Assembly: GCA_040219515.1 (NCBI GenBank)
Contig: JAVJSI010000009.1
Coordinates: forward strand, 248,001-312,000
Direction of reading: 5' to 3'
From: Acidimicrobiales bacterium
GTDB lineage: Bacteria > Actinomycetota > Acidimicrobiia > Acidimicrobiales > Aldehydirespiratoraceae
Length of the DNA stretch: 64,000 nucleotides
In this document: piece by piece, positions 9,344-19,071 of the stretch
Layout: the number at the start of each line of letters is the position of its first letter
How positions within the stretch are numbered: position 1 is the stretch's first letter
Made by a program: the position numbers and the translations under genes
Notes under the pieces: model-generated
The model's input: the letters and a program-made list of their open reading frames with translations, nothing else
Databases searched by the model: none
Told to the model about the DNA's origin: nothing

Positions 9344-10479
9344 CAGACGGCGGCGGCCGTGGCCTCGCCGCCGATGTTGCCGTCCTCGAGGTCGTAGTTC
9401 GTGAACTCCGAGCCGGTGTCCTCGAAGTGCTCGAACTCGATCACGCCGATCTCGGTGAACCGGTCACGCAACCAGCCGTCGCCGGCATCGAGCAGGCCCA
9501 GCTTGCGACAGTTCGGGACGATCTTCGAGAAGAGCATCCGCTGGAAGACCTTGGACTCCTCGGGCGCGTTGAGCAGCAGCTCCACCATCTTGCGGGTGTC
9601 GACGCCCATGTGCTCCCAGACCTCCTGCTGGAGGAAGCGATCACGCATGCGCATCGCGGCCTCGAAGGCGAACTCCTGGCGTTCGCGGATGTCGGCGGCG
9701 TCCATCTCCGCGTAGACCTCCTGCAGTGAGAGCACGCCGAACGCCACGTGGCGCGCTTCGTCGCTCATGACGTAGCGGAGCAGCTTCTTGAGCAACGGCT
9801 CGGTGGTGACATCGTGCATGAAGCCGAAGGCGGCGAGGGCGAGCCCCTCGACCATGATCTGCATGCCGAGATAGGTCATGTCCCAGCGGCTGTCGTTGAT
9901 GATGTCGTCGAGCAGCAGGCCGAGATGCGGGTTGACGGGATAGCCGCCGTCGAGCTTCTCGTCGAGATAGCGGGCGAACACCTCGACGTGGCGGGCCTCG
10001 TCGACGACCTGCGTCGCGGCGTAGTACTTCGCGTCGATCCACGGCACCGTCTCGACGATCTTGGCCGTGCAGAGAAGCGCACCCTGCTCGCCGTGCATGA
10101 ACTGGCTCAGCCGCCACTTGATCGACTGGAGGCCGAATTCCTCCCACTCCTTGTCGCCCCATTTGGCGACCGGGCTGTCGGGGTCCTGCTCGAAGCCGCC
10201 CATGAGCGCCCGCTCGAGGTTGAGGTCGAGCGCGGTGTAGGGATCGACCTCGGTCGACCAGTCGAGATCGGTGGACGCGTTCCACTGCGACGTCTTCGCC
10301 TTCTCGTACAACTTGTCGAGCTTGGCCCGCTCGCCCTTGTCGTAACCCCAGGTGAAGATCGCCTCGGCGTTGTCCTTCACGGCATGAATCAGCTCGTCGG
10401 GGTTGGTGTTCGCCTGGGCGATGTCCATGATCCGGTCGACGTCATTCGCGTCAGTGCTGTTTGCATCGGTGACAGCCAT
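9343..10479 (-). CDS. ferritin-like diiron protein
   Basis: A 378-residue four-helix diiron protein. The metal site is visible as a Glu in FMHGEQGALL, DEARH (E-x-x-H), a second Glu in MVEGLALAAF, and SDEARHVAFG (E-x-x-H). This is the ligand set of ferritin-like and R2-type oxygenases. It could be an N-oxygenase/hydroxylase or a desaturase-like enzyme; the substrate is unknown. It starts 1 nt after the tetR stop and overlaps the isomerase start, so it belongs to a regulated lipid or xenobiotic operon. Confidence 0.8.
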   Translation of the reverse strand: MAVTDANSTDANDVDRIMDIAQANTNPDELIHAVKDNAEAIFTWGYDKGERAKLDKLYEKAKTSQWNASTDLDWSTEVDPYTALDLNLERALMGGFEQDPDSPVAKWGDKEWEEFGLQSIKWRLSQFMHGEQGALLCTAKIVETVPWIDAKYYAATQVVDEARHVEVFARYLDEKLDGGYPVNPHLGLLLDDIINDSRWDMTYLGMQIMVEGLALAAFGFMHDVTTEPLLKKLLRYVMSDEARHVAFGVLSLQEVYAEMDAADIRERQEFAFEAAMRMRDRFLQQEVWEHMGVDTRKMVELLLNAPEESKVFQRMLFSKIVPNCRKLGLLDAGDGWLRDRFTEIGVIEFEHFEDTGSEFTNYDLEDGNIGGEATAAAV

Positions 10480-11142
10480 CTATGGCTCCTCGTTCTCGTC
10501 GGGATGGTTCTCTACGGGATGGGCTTCGGGTGGTACTGCGGAGATCGGTCGTGCGGCGATGATCAGCCGTTGGATCACGGCATTCCAGCCGTCGGCGACC
10601 GGGAGCTCGCGATCGATGGATCCGAGCATCGCGAATCCGAGGCTGATCGCGTGACACAGCGCGACGATCGCCTCGGTCGGCAGGGTCGGGTCGAGCAGGC
10701 CGTCGGTCTTGCCGTCGTCGATCAGCCGAGCGAGCTTGGTTTCCTGCTCGGCCATTCGGCGGGTGAGCATCGTCTGGAACTCGGCATCTCGTCGGGCGAT
10801 GACCAGCGCTTCGGCGATGAGCGCGTCGGCCGACGGTGATCGGACGAGCAGCTCCGCACCCAGCGCCCCGAGGATGTCGGTGACGTCGCCGCCGTCGGCC
10901 GAGAGGAGACGCTCCAGCTGGTCGGTCATGACCAGATCGAGGGCGTCGAGCATCATCTCCTGCTTGCCGCTCCAGCGTGCGTAGATCGCCCCCGTGGTCA
11001 CCCCGGCGGCGCGGGCGATGGCCGCGACACCCGCCTTCTCGAACCCGTTCTCGGTGAACACGTCGACCGCAGCGGCCAGCAGCCGATCCGTCAACGGATC
11101 ATGGGCATCGACAGTCGACGAGACGAGTGGGGCGGTGGGCAC
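10480..11142 (-). CDS. TetR family transcriptional regulator
   Basis: A 220-residue repressor of the TetR family. The N-terminal helix-turn-helix is LLAAAVDVFTENGFEKAGV followed by AIARAAGVTTGAIYARW and SGKQEMML. The C-terminal ligand domain is all-helical. I chose GTG at 11142: it follows a TATCAT -10 box by 7 nt, and the palindrome at 11152-11167 lies just upstream. An ATG at 11232 is in frame but would put promoter, operator and a repeat element inside the gene. It probably represses itself and the two genes behind it, with an acyl-CoA or a related lipid as inducer. Confidence 0.85.
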   Translation of the reverse strand: MPTAPLVSSTVDAHDPLTDRLLAAAVDVFTENGFEKAGVAAIARAAGVTTGAIYARWSGKQEMMLDALDLVMTDQLERLLSADGGDVTDILGALGAELLVRSPSADALIAEALVIARRDAEFQTMLTRRMAEQETKLARLIDDGKTDGLLDPTLPTEAIVALCHAISLGFAMLGSIDRELPVADGWNAVIQRLIIAARPISAVPPEAHPVENHPDENEEP

Positions 11143-11149
11143 GACCCCG

Positions 11150-11167
11150 ATGATAACGGTTATTATC
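11150..11167 (-). promoter_or_regulatory. tetR -10 box with overlapping operator palindrome
   Basis: ATAACGGTTAT (11153-11163) is an inverted repeat with 5-bp arms. A second nested pair, GATAA and TTATC, spans 11152-11167. The -10 box TATCAT (11155-11150 on the minus strand) overlaps the palindrome and ends 7 nt before the GTG of tetR. This is the expected layout of an autorepressor operator. Confidence 0.55.
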
Positions 11168-11180
11168 CACCTGTCAAGGG

Positions 11181-11223
11181 CAACGCTTCGCGTTGCTGCA
11201 GTTCGGCTGCGCCGAACTCCCCG
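11181..11223. repeat. dispersed palindromic element, copy 1 (short form)
   Basis: Two adjacent hairpins: CAACGC-TTC-GCGTTG (11181-11195) and AGTTCGG-CTGCG-CCGAACT (11200-11218). The segment closely matches 59361-59404 in the same orientation, differing mainly around a loop and in the linker. It lacks the GGGGTC-n-GACCCC hairpin of the long copies. It lies between the kinase stop and the tetR promoter. Confidence 0.75.
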
Positions 11224-11243
11224 GCAACGCACCCATCCGCGGT

Positions 11244-12218
11244 TCAGATGAGGGTGGTGAGGGGCACCTGGGAGCGGGCACCGATGTGGGAGATGACCTC
11301 TCCCGCAGCGATGCCGCCGAGCTCGGCACAGCGGGCGAGGTCGGCTCCGTTGGCCAGTCCGTGCAGGAATCCGGACGCGTAGAGATCGCCGGCCCCGGTG
11401 GCGTCGACCACCTTCGCCACCGGGGCGGCGGGCACGACGATGCGTTCGCCGTTGGCGACGATCACCGACCCCGCGGCCGAGCGGGTGAGCGCGGAGACCT
11501 CGACCATGCCCTCGATCTGCGAGGCCGCACGGTCGAAGTCGTCGGTTTCGAACAGTGCACAGATCTCCGACTCGTTGGCGAAGACGAGATCGACCTTGTC
11601 ACTGATCAGCTCGAGCCATTCGGCCCGGTGACGGTCCACGCAGAACGCGTCGGAGAGGGTCAGCGAGACGGTGCGGCCGGCATCGGAAGCCACGGCCATC
11701 GCACCCCGGATCGCCTCCTTGGCGATGTCCATGTCCCAGAGGTAGCCCTCGCAGTACGTGATCGCGGCCGACGCCACGATCGCCTCGTCGATGTCCTCGG
11801 GGCTCAGGAACGCCGAGATGCCGAGAAAGGTGTTCATCGTGCGCTCGGCATCCGGGGTGACCTGGATCAGGCAACGTGCCGTCGGCGGGCCCTCCGGCGC
11901 TCCGGGCACGTCGAAACCCACGCCCGCGGCACGAAGGTCGTGAATGAAGACCTCGCCCAGCTGATCCTCGCGCACCTTGCCCAGATAGGCCGACCGGCTA
12001 CCGAGGCTCGCCAGGCCGGCCATGGTGTTGGCCGCCGATCCGCCCGACGCCTCGATCCCGGGTGGCATCGCGGCGTAGAGCGACGTGGCCCGATCGGCGT
12101 CGATCAATGTCATCGCGCCCTTGTTGAGGTCGTGGGCGGCGATGAAATCGTCGTCGACGGTCGAGATGACGTCGACGATGGCGTTACCGACGCCGACGAC
12201 GTCGAGTGAGGCTTCCAC
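11244..12218 (-). CDS. PfkB family carbohydrate/adenosine kinase
   Basis: A 324-residue ribokinase-fold kinase. The C-terminal PfkB signature KVVDATGAGDLYASGFL carries the catalytic Asp and the anion-hole glycines, and the N-terminal substrate motif is GGSAANTMAGLASLG. The subgroup with MTLID and GGSAANT is usually annotated as adenosine kinase, which fits the adenosine deaminase nearby, but ribose or another sugar cannot be excluded. The start is GTG with a CTGGAG ribosome site 6 nt upstream. A downstream hairpin element (11181-11223) may end the transcript. Confidence 0.85.
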   Translation of the reverse strand: MEASLDVVGVGNAIVDVISTVDDDFIAAHDLNKGAMTLIDADRATSLYAAMPPGIEASGGSAANTMAGLASLGSRSAYLGKVREDQLGEVFIHDLRAAGVGFDVPGAPEGPPTARCLIQVTPDAERTMNTFLGISAFLSPEDIDEAIVASAAITYCEGYLWDMDIAKEAIRGAMAVASDAGRTVSLTLSDAFCVDRHRAEWLELISDKVDLVFANESEICALFETDDFDRAASQIEGMVEVSALTRSAAGSVIVANGERIVVPAAPVAKVVDATGAGDLYASGFLHGLANGADLARCAELGGIAAGEVISHIGARSQVPLTTLI

Positions 12219-12280
12219 GGTGGACTCCAGGGGCAGCGATCCGGAACCAGTGGAGGGTACCCCCTCTCACCGGGGGCGCC

Positions 12281-12296
12281 GCCTGAGGAATCAGGC
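12281..12296. terminator. short hairpin after the 45-residue small gene
   Basis: GCCTGA-GGAA-TCAGGC forms a 6-bp stem with a 4-nt loop, starting 11 bp beyond the stop of the small gene on the minus strand. There is no T tract, so it is at best a weak terminator or a processing site before the kinase gene. Confidence 0.25.
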
Positions 12297-12306
12297 CCAA
12301 ATCGCG

Positions 12307-12444
12307 CTACGCCGCGAGTTCCTCGTCCCGGCCGTTGGCGATCGCTTCCGCGAACGCCTGGTCGTCGACACCCAGCTCGGCATCGGGCCATTCGATGGAA
12401 TCGAACGACTCGTCGTGCTCCTCTTGATGATTTCGGTTCCGCAC
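12307..12444 (-). CDS. acidic 45-residue small protein
   Basis: A short gene read on the minus strand from GTG 12444 to TAG 12307. The support is a consensus ribosome binding site, GGAGGT at 12456-12451, with ideal 6-nt spacing; this is one of the best Shine-Dalgarno sites in the window. The product starts MRNRNHQEEHDESFDSIEWP and is strongly acidic, with no cysteine and no membrane segment. I recognise no family. It lies upstream of the kinase gene on the same strand and may share its transcript. The function is unknown; regulatory or accessory roles are possible. Confidence 0.6.
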   Translation of the reverse strand: MRNRNHQEEHDESFDSIEWPDAELGVDDQAFAEAIANGRDEELAA

Positions 12445-12536
12445 ACCGATACCTCCTGTTGGATGACCCGTACATCCATCAAAGCGGAGAAAGGTATTAC
12501 AAGGGTGTGTTTCCGTTTACGGTCCCGTGAAGCTTC

Positions 12537-12542
12537 TAGATT
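12537..12542 (+). promoter_or_regulatory. -10 box TAGATT before pepN
   Basis: TAGATT ends 6 nt before the pepN ATG (12549) in the divergent intergenic region. The GGGG between box and start is not a good Shine-Dalgarno spacing, so leaderless transcription is likely. Confidence 0.45.
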
Positions 12543-12548
12543 CAGGGG

Positions 12549-15065
12549 ATGACCGACGTCGACCCCCGTCTTCCCTCGCATGTCGTGCCGCACCGCTACG
12601 AACTCGTGCTCGAGCCCGACATCCCCACGTCCACGTTTCGGGGTGCCGCGACCATCGACGTGGAGATCCTCGAGAAGACCGACGAGATCGTGTGCAACGC
12701 CATCGAACTCGAGATCGAGAGCGCGCTGATCATCGTCGGCGAGGGCGCGGCGGCGATCGAGCACGCACCCGACATCCGGCTCGACGAGGCGTCGGAACGG
12801 CTGCACCTCACCTTGCCGGCCGACCTGTCACCCGGCCCCGCCCGAGTCCAACTCTCGTTCCGCGGCATTCTCAACGATCAGCTCCGAGGCTTCTACCGCT
12901 CGACCTACGAGGACGACGCCGGCGAGGTCCACACGATCGCCACGACCCAATGCCAGTCCACCGACGCGCGGCGGGTGTTCCCATGTTGGGACGAACCCGC
13001 CTACAAGGCCACCTTCGCCACCACGCTGGTGGTGGACCCCAACCACCTCGCCGTGGCGAACAGCGCCGAGGTGGCCGACACGATCGACCCCGATGGGCGC
13101 CGCCGGGTCACCTTCGCGGAGACCATGCGGATGTCCACCTACCTCGTCGCCTTCGTCGTCGGACCCCTGGAGATCACCGACCCCGTCGACGCCGATGGCG
13201 TGCCGGTGCGGGTCGTCCACCGTCCCGGCAAGGGCGACCTCACCCCGTTCGCACTCGATGTCGCCGTCCACGCGCTGCGATGGTTCACCGAGTACTACGA
13301 CATCCCCTACCCCGGCGACAAGGTCGACCTGTTGGCCATCCCCGACTTCGCGTTCGGCGCCATGGAGAACCTGGGCTGCGTCACGTTCCGCGAGGTACTC
13401 CTGCTCGTCGACCCCGACCGGGCCAGTCAGCCCGAACTGCAGGTGGTCGCCGACGTCATCAACCACGAGCTCGCCCACATGTGGTTCGGCGACCTCGTCA
13501 CCATGAAGTGGTGGGAAGGCATCTGGCTCAACGAGGCCTTCGCCACCTTCATGGAGACGTCGTGCAGCCACGCCTACCGACCCGACTGGATGGTGTGGAC
13601 CACATTCGGTCGCTCGCGGGCCGTCGCGTTCGACACCGATGCGCTGGCCACCACGCGCCCCATCGAGTTCCCGGTCGTCACACCGCAGGAAGCGGAGGGC
13701 ATGTTCGACGTCCTCACGTACGAGAAGGGTGCCTCGGTGGTCCGCATGCTCGAACAGCACCTCGGCGCAGAGCGATTCCGCGACGGCGTTCGCCACTACC
13801 TCGAGACACACGCCTACGCGAACACCGAGACCAGCGACCTCTGGGATGCCCTCGAGCAGGTGAGCGGCGAGCCGGTTCGGGCGATGATGGACGGCTGGAT
13901 CCACCAGGGCGGCCACCCCGTGATCGAGGTGGAGCAGATGCCCGACGGCCTACGACTCACACAACGCCACTTCACCCTCGACCCCGCAGCCGCCGAAGCG
14001 AAGCGCTGGGCGGTGCCGCTCGGCATCCGGCTCGATGACGACGGCGAGATCACCGACCATCGGGTGACGCTCGACATCGAGTCGACCACCCTCGAGACCT
14101 CCGGCACGCTCGTGACCGCCAACGCCGACGCAGCCGGCTTCTACCGCGTCGCCCACGGACCGGTGCTCGGTGCATCCATCGAAGCGTCGGGTCCGGGCGC
14201 CCGCACCGCGTCCGAACGTCACGGCCTGATCGACGACGCATGGGCGCTCGCCATCGCCGGTGAACTGACCGGCGATGCGTGGCTGAGACTCGCCCGCACC
14301 ATGATCGACGAGACCGACCTGACCGTGTGGCAGGCACTCGCCGCCGGGTTCGCCGGGCTCGAGCGCGTGGCGAACGACGAAGCCAAGGCCCGCCTCGTCG
14401 AACATGTCGTCGAGCTGGCCGCACCCGCACTCGAACGCCTCGGTCTCGAAACGGCCACCGACGACGACGACCGCACCCGGGAGTTGCGCGCCACACTCGT
14501 GCGTCTCCTCGGCATCGTCGCCGGCGATGCCGGGGTGATCGACGCGTGCCGAGCGATGCTCGGCCACGCCGATCCCACCCTCGCGGCAGCCGCCCTGGCC
14601 GTGATCGCCCACACCGACCCCAGCGCAGGACCGGCCATCCGTTCGACCTGGCAATCCGCCGATGACCCCCAGACCGAACAGCGACACCTGCGAGCGCTGG
14701 CCGATCTCCCGATCCCCGAACTGCCGGTCCTCGACGACATCCTCGCCGGAGAGGTTCGCACCCAGGACGCGCCGTATGTGATCCGCCGGGCGCTCACGAA
14801 CCCGATCGCCGGTCCACGGGTGTGGGAGTTCACCAAGTCGAACTGGGAACTGATCGGCGAACGCTTCCCGAGCAACTCCGTGGCCCGCCTCCTCGAAGGC
14901 ATCAGCCAGCTCGACACCGACGCACTGGTCGCCGACGTTTCCGCCTTCCTCGGCGACCATCCCGTCCCACAGGGCGCCAAACAGGTCGCCCAGCATCTCG
15001 AACGACAACGGGTCAACGCAGCCTTCAGGCGCCGGGAAACGACCGGTTTCACCGGCGGGAGCTGA
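12549..15065 (+). CDS. pepN: M1 family aminopeptidase N
   Basis: An 838-residue zinc aminopeptidase that removes N-terminal residues from peptides in the cytoplasm. The exopeptidase motif GAMEN (residues 270-274) and the zinc motif HELAH (306-310), with the third ligand Glu in WLNEAF (Glu329), are all intact. The N-terminal beta domain comes first, the thermolysin-like catalytic domain occupies the middle, and a long helical ERAP1-type C-terminal domain follows from about residue 490. The length is typical of actinobacterial PepN. It is divergent from the 45-residue small gene. Confidence 0.95.
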   Translation: MTDVDPRLPSHVVPHRYELVLEPDIPTSTFRGAATIDVEILEKTDEIVCNAIELEIESALIIVGEGAAAIEHAPDIRLDEASERLHLTLPADLSPGPARVQLSFRGILNDQLRGFYRSTYEDDAGEVHTIATTQCQSTDARRVFPCWDEPAYKATFATTLVVDPNHLAVANSAEVADTIDPDGRRRVTFAETMRMSTYLVAFVVGPLEITDPVDADGVPVRVVHRPGKGDLTPFALDVAVHALRWFTEYYDIPYPGDKVDLLAIPDFAFGAMENLGCVTFREVLLLVDPDRASQPELQVVADVINHELAHMWFGDLVTMKWWEGIWLNEAFATFMETSCSHAYRPDWMVWTTFGRSRAVAFDTDALATTRPIEFPVVTPQEAEGMFDVLTYEKGASVVRMLEQHLGAERFRDGVRHYLETHAYANTETSDLWDALEQVSGEPVRAMMDGWIHQGGHPVIEVEQMPDGLRLTQRHFTLDPAAAEAKRWAVPLGIRLDDDGEITDHRVTLDIESTTLETSGTLVTANADAAGFYRVAHGPVLGASIEASGPGARTASERHGLIDDAWALAIAGELTGDAWLRLARTMIDETDLTVWQALAAGFAGLERVANDEAKARLVEHVVELAAPALERLGLETATDDDDRTRELRATLVRLLGIVAGDAGVIDACRAMLGHADPTLAAAALAVIAHTDPSAGPAIRSTWQSADDPQTEQRHLRALADLPIPELPVLDDILAGEVRTQDAPYVIRRALTNPIAGPRVWEFTKSNWELIGERFPSNSVARLLEGISQLDTDALVADVSAFLGDHPVPQGAKQVAQHLERQRVNAAFRRRETTGFTGGS

Positions 15066-15106
15066 GCGAGGAGCCGTGCCCGCTCAGATTCCCGGCTCCG
15101 ACTGCC

Positions 15107-15112
15107 GATAGT
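15107..15112 (+). promoter_or_regulatory. -10 box GATAGT before the metallophosphoesterase
   Basis: GATAGT ends 5 nt before the GTG start at 15118. No ribosome binding site is seen between them, supporting the GTG as a leaderless start. Confidence 0.4.
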
Positions 15113-16265
15113 CGAACGTGGCCCCGACATTCCCCTTCACGCGGCTCGAGCCGGTCGAGGTCTTCGCTGTCGAGGACTGCGTCGCGCAGCTCACCTGGCG
15201 AGACCTCCCCTCCGGCGAGGTCGCCGTCGTCGTCGACGGGACGACGCAGGCGCTCGGATCGAGCGGCCGCCGGGGTGCTGCCGACATCTCCGGCCTGCGC
15301 CCGGCGACGACCCACTCGATTGCCGTGCAGGTCGACGGGCGAACGGTCGCCGAGTTCGCCGTACCGACCACCGAGTCACTAGGCGGGCCCGCCCGGACGA
15401 AGATCGCCACGATCAGCGACCTCCACCTCGGCGAGACCGGCTTCGGTCTCCTGAAGGAGATGACCGAGCCCGACCACCGCGAGCGCGACTACCCGCTGCG
15501 CTGTGCGCAGGCGGCGGTGGCCGAAGCCACTGCCTGGGGCGCCGACCTGCTCGTCATCAAGGGCGACATCACCGATTACGGCATGCCGGAGCACTGGGAA
15601 TTGTTCGACGAGTTGCTCGACACCATCCGGATCCCGGTCGTGGCGATCCCGGGCAACCACGACACCTTTGCGAAGCCGGGGTCGCTCGACGCCCATGAGC
15701 AACTGCGGCAACGGGCACTGTGCCCGACCGATGTGCAGACCGTGGACATCCCAGGCATTCGCGTCATCGCCGCCGACACGACCACTCCCGGGCACTCGTG
15801 GGGACGCATCCACCATCTCGAGAACCGTCTCATCGAGGCGGTCGACACCCACGGCCCGGCGCTGGTCTTCTTCCACCATCACCTCGAACCTCACCGCACC
15901 CCCCGGATCTGGCCGATCGGCACCCCACGTCGCCAGGCCGCGCCGTTGCTGGCTCGTCTGCTCGAGGCGAACCCGGACCTCGTCATCTCGTCGGGCCACA
16001 CCCATCGCAACCGGGCGCGCACACACGGGAGTGCCACCATCACCGAGGTGGGGGCAACCAAGGACTTTCCCGGCGTCTGGGCCGGCTATGTCGTGCACGA
16101 CAACGGCATCCGCCAGGTGGTTCGCCGGGTGGCCGAGCCCAGTTGCATCGAGTGGAACGACCGCACCCACGCGGCCGTGGGCGGTGTGTGGGGCCGCTGG
16201 TCGCCAGGGCGGATGGCCGACCGGTCGTTCGTCCGAAACTGGCGCCGGGCGGCGGCGCCTGCCGC

Positions 16266-17486
<1,221 letters not shown>

Positions 17487-17499
17487 TCATGTCTCCGGA

Positions 17500-18096
17500 T
17501 CAGAGCGAGGGACGAACGAGTCGTTCCACGTACTTGGCCAACACGTCGGCTTCGATGTTGACCCTGTCGCCCACGGTACGGCCTCCGAGCGTGGTGACCT
17601 CATGCGTGTGGGGGATGACGGCGATGGCGAAGGTGCTGGTGTCGACCGCGGCAACGGTGAGGCTGATGCCGTCGACCGCGATACTCCCCTTCTCGACGAC
17701 ATAGGAGGCCACCGCGGAGGGCAACGAGAACGCATAGCGGAAGGATCCGTCGTCGAGCTCGTCGATGGTGAGGACCTCGGCCGTGGCGTCGACGTGACCT
17801 TGCACGACATGTCCGCCATAGCGGCCGTTGGCCGCGAGCGGACGCTCGAGGTTGACGGCGTCGCCGGGCCGGAGTGCGCCGATGTTCGTGCGCTCGAGGG
17901 TCTCCGGCACGGCGTCGGCGGCCCAGGAGACCGCATCGAACTCGACCACGGTCAGGCAACACCCGTTGACCGCGATCGAAGCGCCGAGACCGGCGTCGTC
18001 GAGGACGAGAGCGGCCTCGATCACGACGCGGGCCCCACCGCCAACCGGGGTGACGGAGCGAACCGTCCCCACTTCTTCCACAAGTCCGGTGAACAT
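17500..18096 (-). CDS. ribE: riboflavin synthase alpha chain
   Basis: Dismutates two 6,7-dimethyl-8-ribityllumazine molecules to riboflavin. The start is fixed by the family N-terminus MFTGLVEEVG. Two lumazine-binding repeats are visible: VNGCCLTV with GHVVQGHVDA in the first half and VDGISLTV in the second. The length of 198 residues is standard. No Shine-Dalgarno is evident; instead a 16-bp palindrome (18099-18114) occupies the leader and covers the end of ribF. It is coupled to ribF upstream and ribBA downstream. Confidence 0.95.
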   Translation of the reverse strand: MFTGLVEEVGTVRSVTPVGGGARVVIEAALVLDDAGLGASIAVNGCCLTVVEFDAVSWAADAVPETLERTNIGALRPGDAVNLERPLAANGRYGGHVVQGHVDATAEVLTIDELDDGSFRYAFSLPSAVASYVVEKGSIAVDGISLTVAAVDTSTFAIAVIPHTHEVTTLGGRTVGDRVNIEADVLAKYVERLVRPSL

Positions 18097-18098
18097 TT

Positions 18099-18114
18099 CT
18101 AGAACATGTTCTAG
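18099..18114. repeat. perfect 16-bp palindrome between ribF and ribE
   Basis: CTAGAACATGTTCTAG is self-complementary. It contains the ribF stop codon and ends 2 bp before the ribE ATG, where the ribosome binding site would normally be. It also creates a small ATG-TTC-TAG reading frame just before the real ATG-TTC start. It could be a protein-binding site or a translational control hairpin. Confidence 0.55.
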
Positions 18115-19058
18115 TAATCGCCCAATGCTGTCAAGGCATCGGCGACATCGGTGGTGAGTTGGGCGACGAGCTGGTCGATGCCGTCGAACTTGCGCTCGCT
18201 GCGCAGGAATTCGACGAACGAGACGTCGATCTGTTCGCCGTACAGCTCGCCGTCGAAGCCGATGAGGTGCGCCTCCAGCAACGACTGTTCGGTGTGCTCG
18301 TAGAATGTGGGGCGACGGCCGATGTTGATCGCGCACGGATGGCGGTCGCCGTTGGCTCGGTGACACCAGCCCGCGTAGACGGCGTCGGCCGGCCAGGCCA
18401 TCACGTTGGGAACCGGCAGGTTGGCCGTGGGGAAGCCGATCCCGCTCCCCCGCTGATCGCCCTGTTCGACGACGCCGCGCACGGTGTAGGGCCGCCCCAG
18501 CATCGCCGCCGCCCGATCGACATCGCCACCGGCCAACGCCCGTCGGATCTTCGTGGACGAGACCGGCTCACGAGCATCTGCCTCGTGGCGGATGAGTTCG
18601 AGGGTGTGCACCTCGAAATTCCAGTGCGCGCCGATGTCTCGAAGGCCCTCGACGTTGCCGCTGCGGCCCTTGCCGAAGTGGAAATCCTCGCCGACCACGA
18701 TGGCTCGGGCGTGTAAGGCATCGATGAAGACCTGCTCGACGAAGACCTCGGGATGCGTGGCCGCCCGTTCCTCGTCGAAGTGGATCACGTAGGTGAAGTC
18801 GATGCCCTGCGCCGCGATGAGTTCGAGCTTCTGGTCCAACGTCGTGAGCAGCCGCGGCGCACTCTCGGGACGGACCACATAAGCCGGATGGTTGTCGAAT
18901 GTGACCACCGCAGAGGCGACGCCCAGCCGGTCGGCAACGTCTCTGACCTGGCGGAACACCGCCTGGTGGCCGACGTGAACTCCGTCGAACACGCCCATGG
19001 TGGACGCCACCGCCATGGCATCGGGCAGGGTGTCACGCCGGTCGTGGAGGATGTCCAT
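18111..19058 (-). CDS. ribF: bifunctional riboflavin kinase / FAD synthetase
   Basis: Phosphorylates riboflavin to FMN and adenylates FMN to FAD. The N-terminal adenylyltransferase domain shows GVFDGVHVGHQ and VSSTKIRRAL. The C-terminal kinase domain shows GIGFPTANLPVP and the INIGRRPTF segment. I chose ATG 19058 (315 residues) because the TAACGT box at 19071-19066, which contains the truB stop, lies 7 nt upstream; GTG 19061 is the alternative. It sits between truB and ribE, the usual order in this superoperon. Confidence 0.95.
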   Translation of the reverse strand: MDILHDRRDTLPDAMAVASTMGVFDGVHVGHQAVFRQVRDVADRLGVASAVVTFDNHPAYVVRPESAPRLLTTLDQKLELIAAQGIDFTYVIHFDEERAATHPEVFVEQVFIDALHARAIVVGEDFHFGKGRSGNVEGLRDIGAHWNFEVHTLELIRHEADAREPVSSTKIRRALAGGDVDRAAAMLGRPYTVRGVVEQGDQRGSGIGFPTANLPVPNVMAWPADAVYAGWCHRANGDRHPCAINIGRRPTFYEHTEQSLLEAHLIGFDGELYGEQIDVSFVEFLRSERKFDGIDQLVAQLTTDVADALTALGDY

Positions 19059-19065
19059 CACGACG

Positions 19066-19071
19066 ACGTTA
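19066..19071 (-). promoter_or_regulatory. -10 box TAACGT at the truB stop, before ribF
   Basis: On the minus strand TAACGT includes the truB stop codon TAA and ends 7 nt before the ribF ATG. It suggests an internal promoter that can express ribF separately from the upstream operon. Confidence 0.35.

Noticed and set aside
8087-9397. Long plus-strand open frame opposite the isomerase gene
   Set aside because: It is an antisense shadow with Arg-rich, family-less sequence; the minus strand encodes a clear crotonase fold there.
11143-11232. ATG at 11232 as the tetR start
   Set aside because: It would place the operator, the -10 box and part of a dispersed repeat inside the coding region; the helix-turn-helix begins well after GTG 11142.
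18099-18114. LexA/SOS box in the ribF-ribE palindrome
   Set aside because: Gram-positive LexA sites read GAAC-4nt-GTTC; here the spacer is 2 nt and the neighbours are flavin genes.
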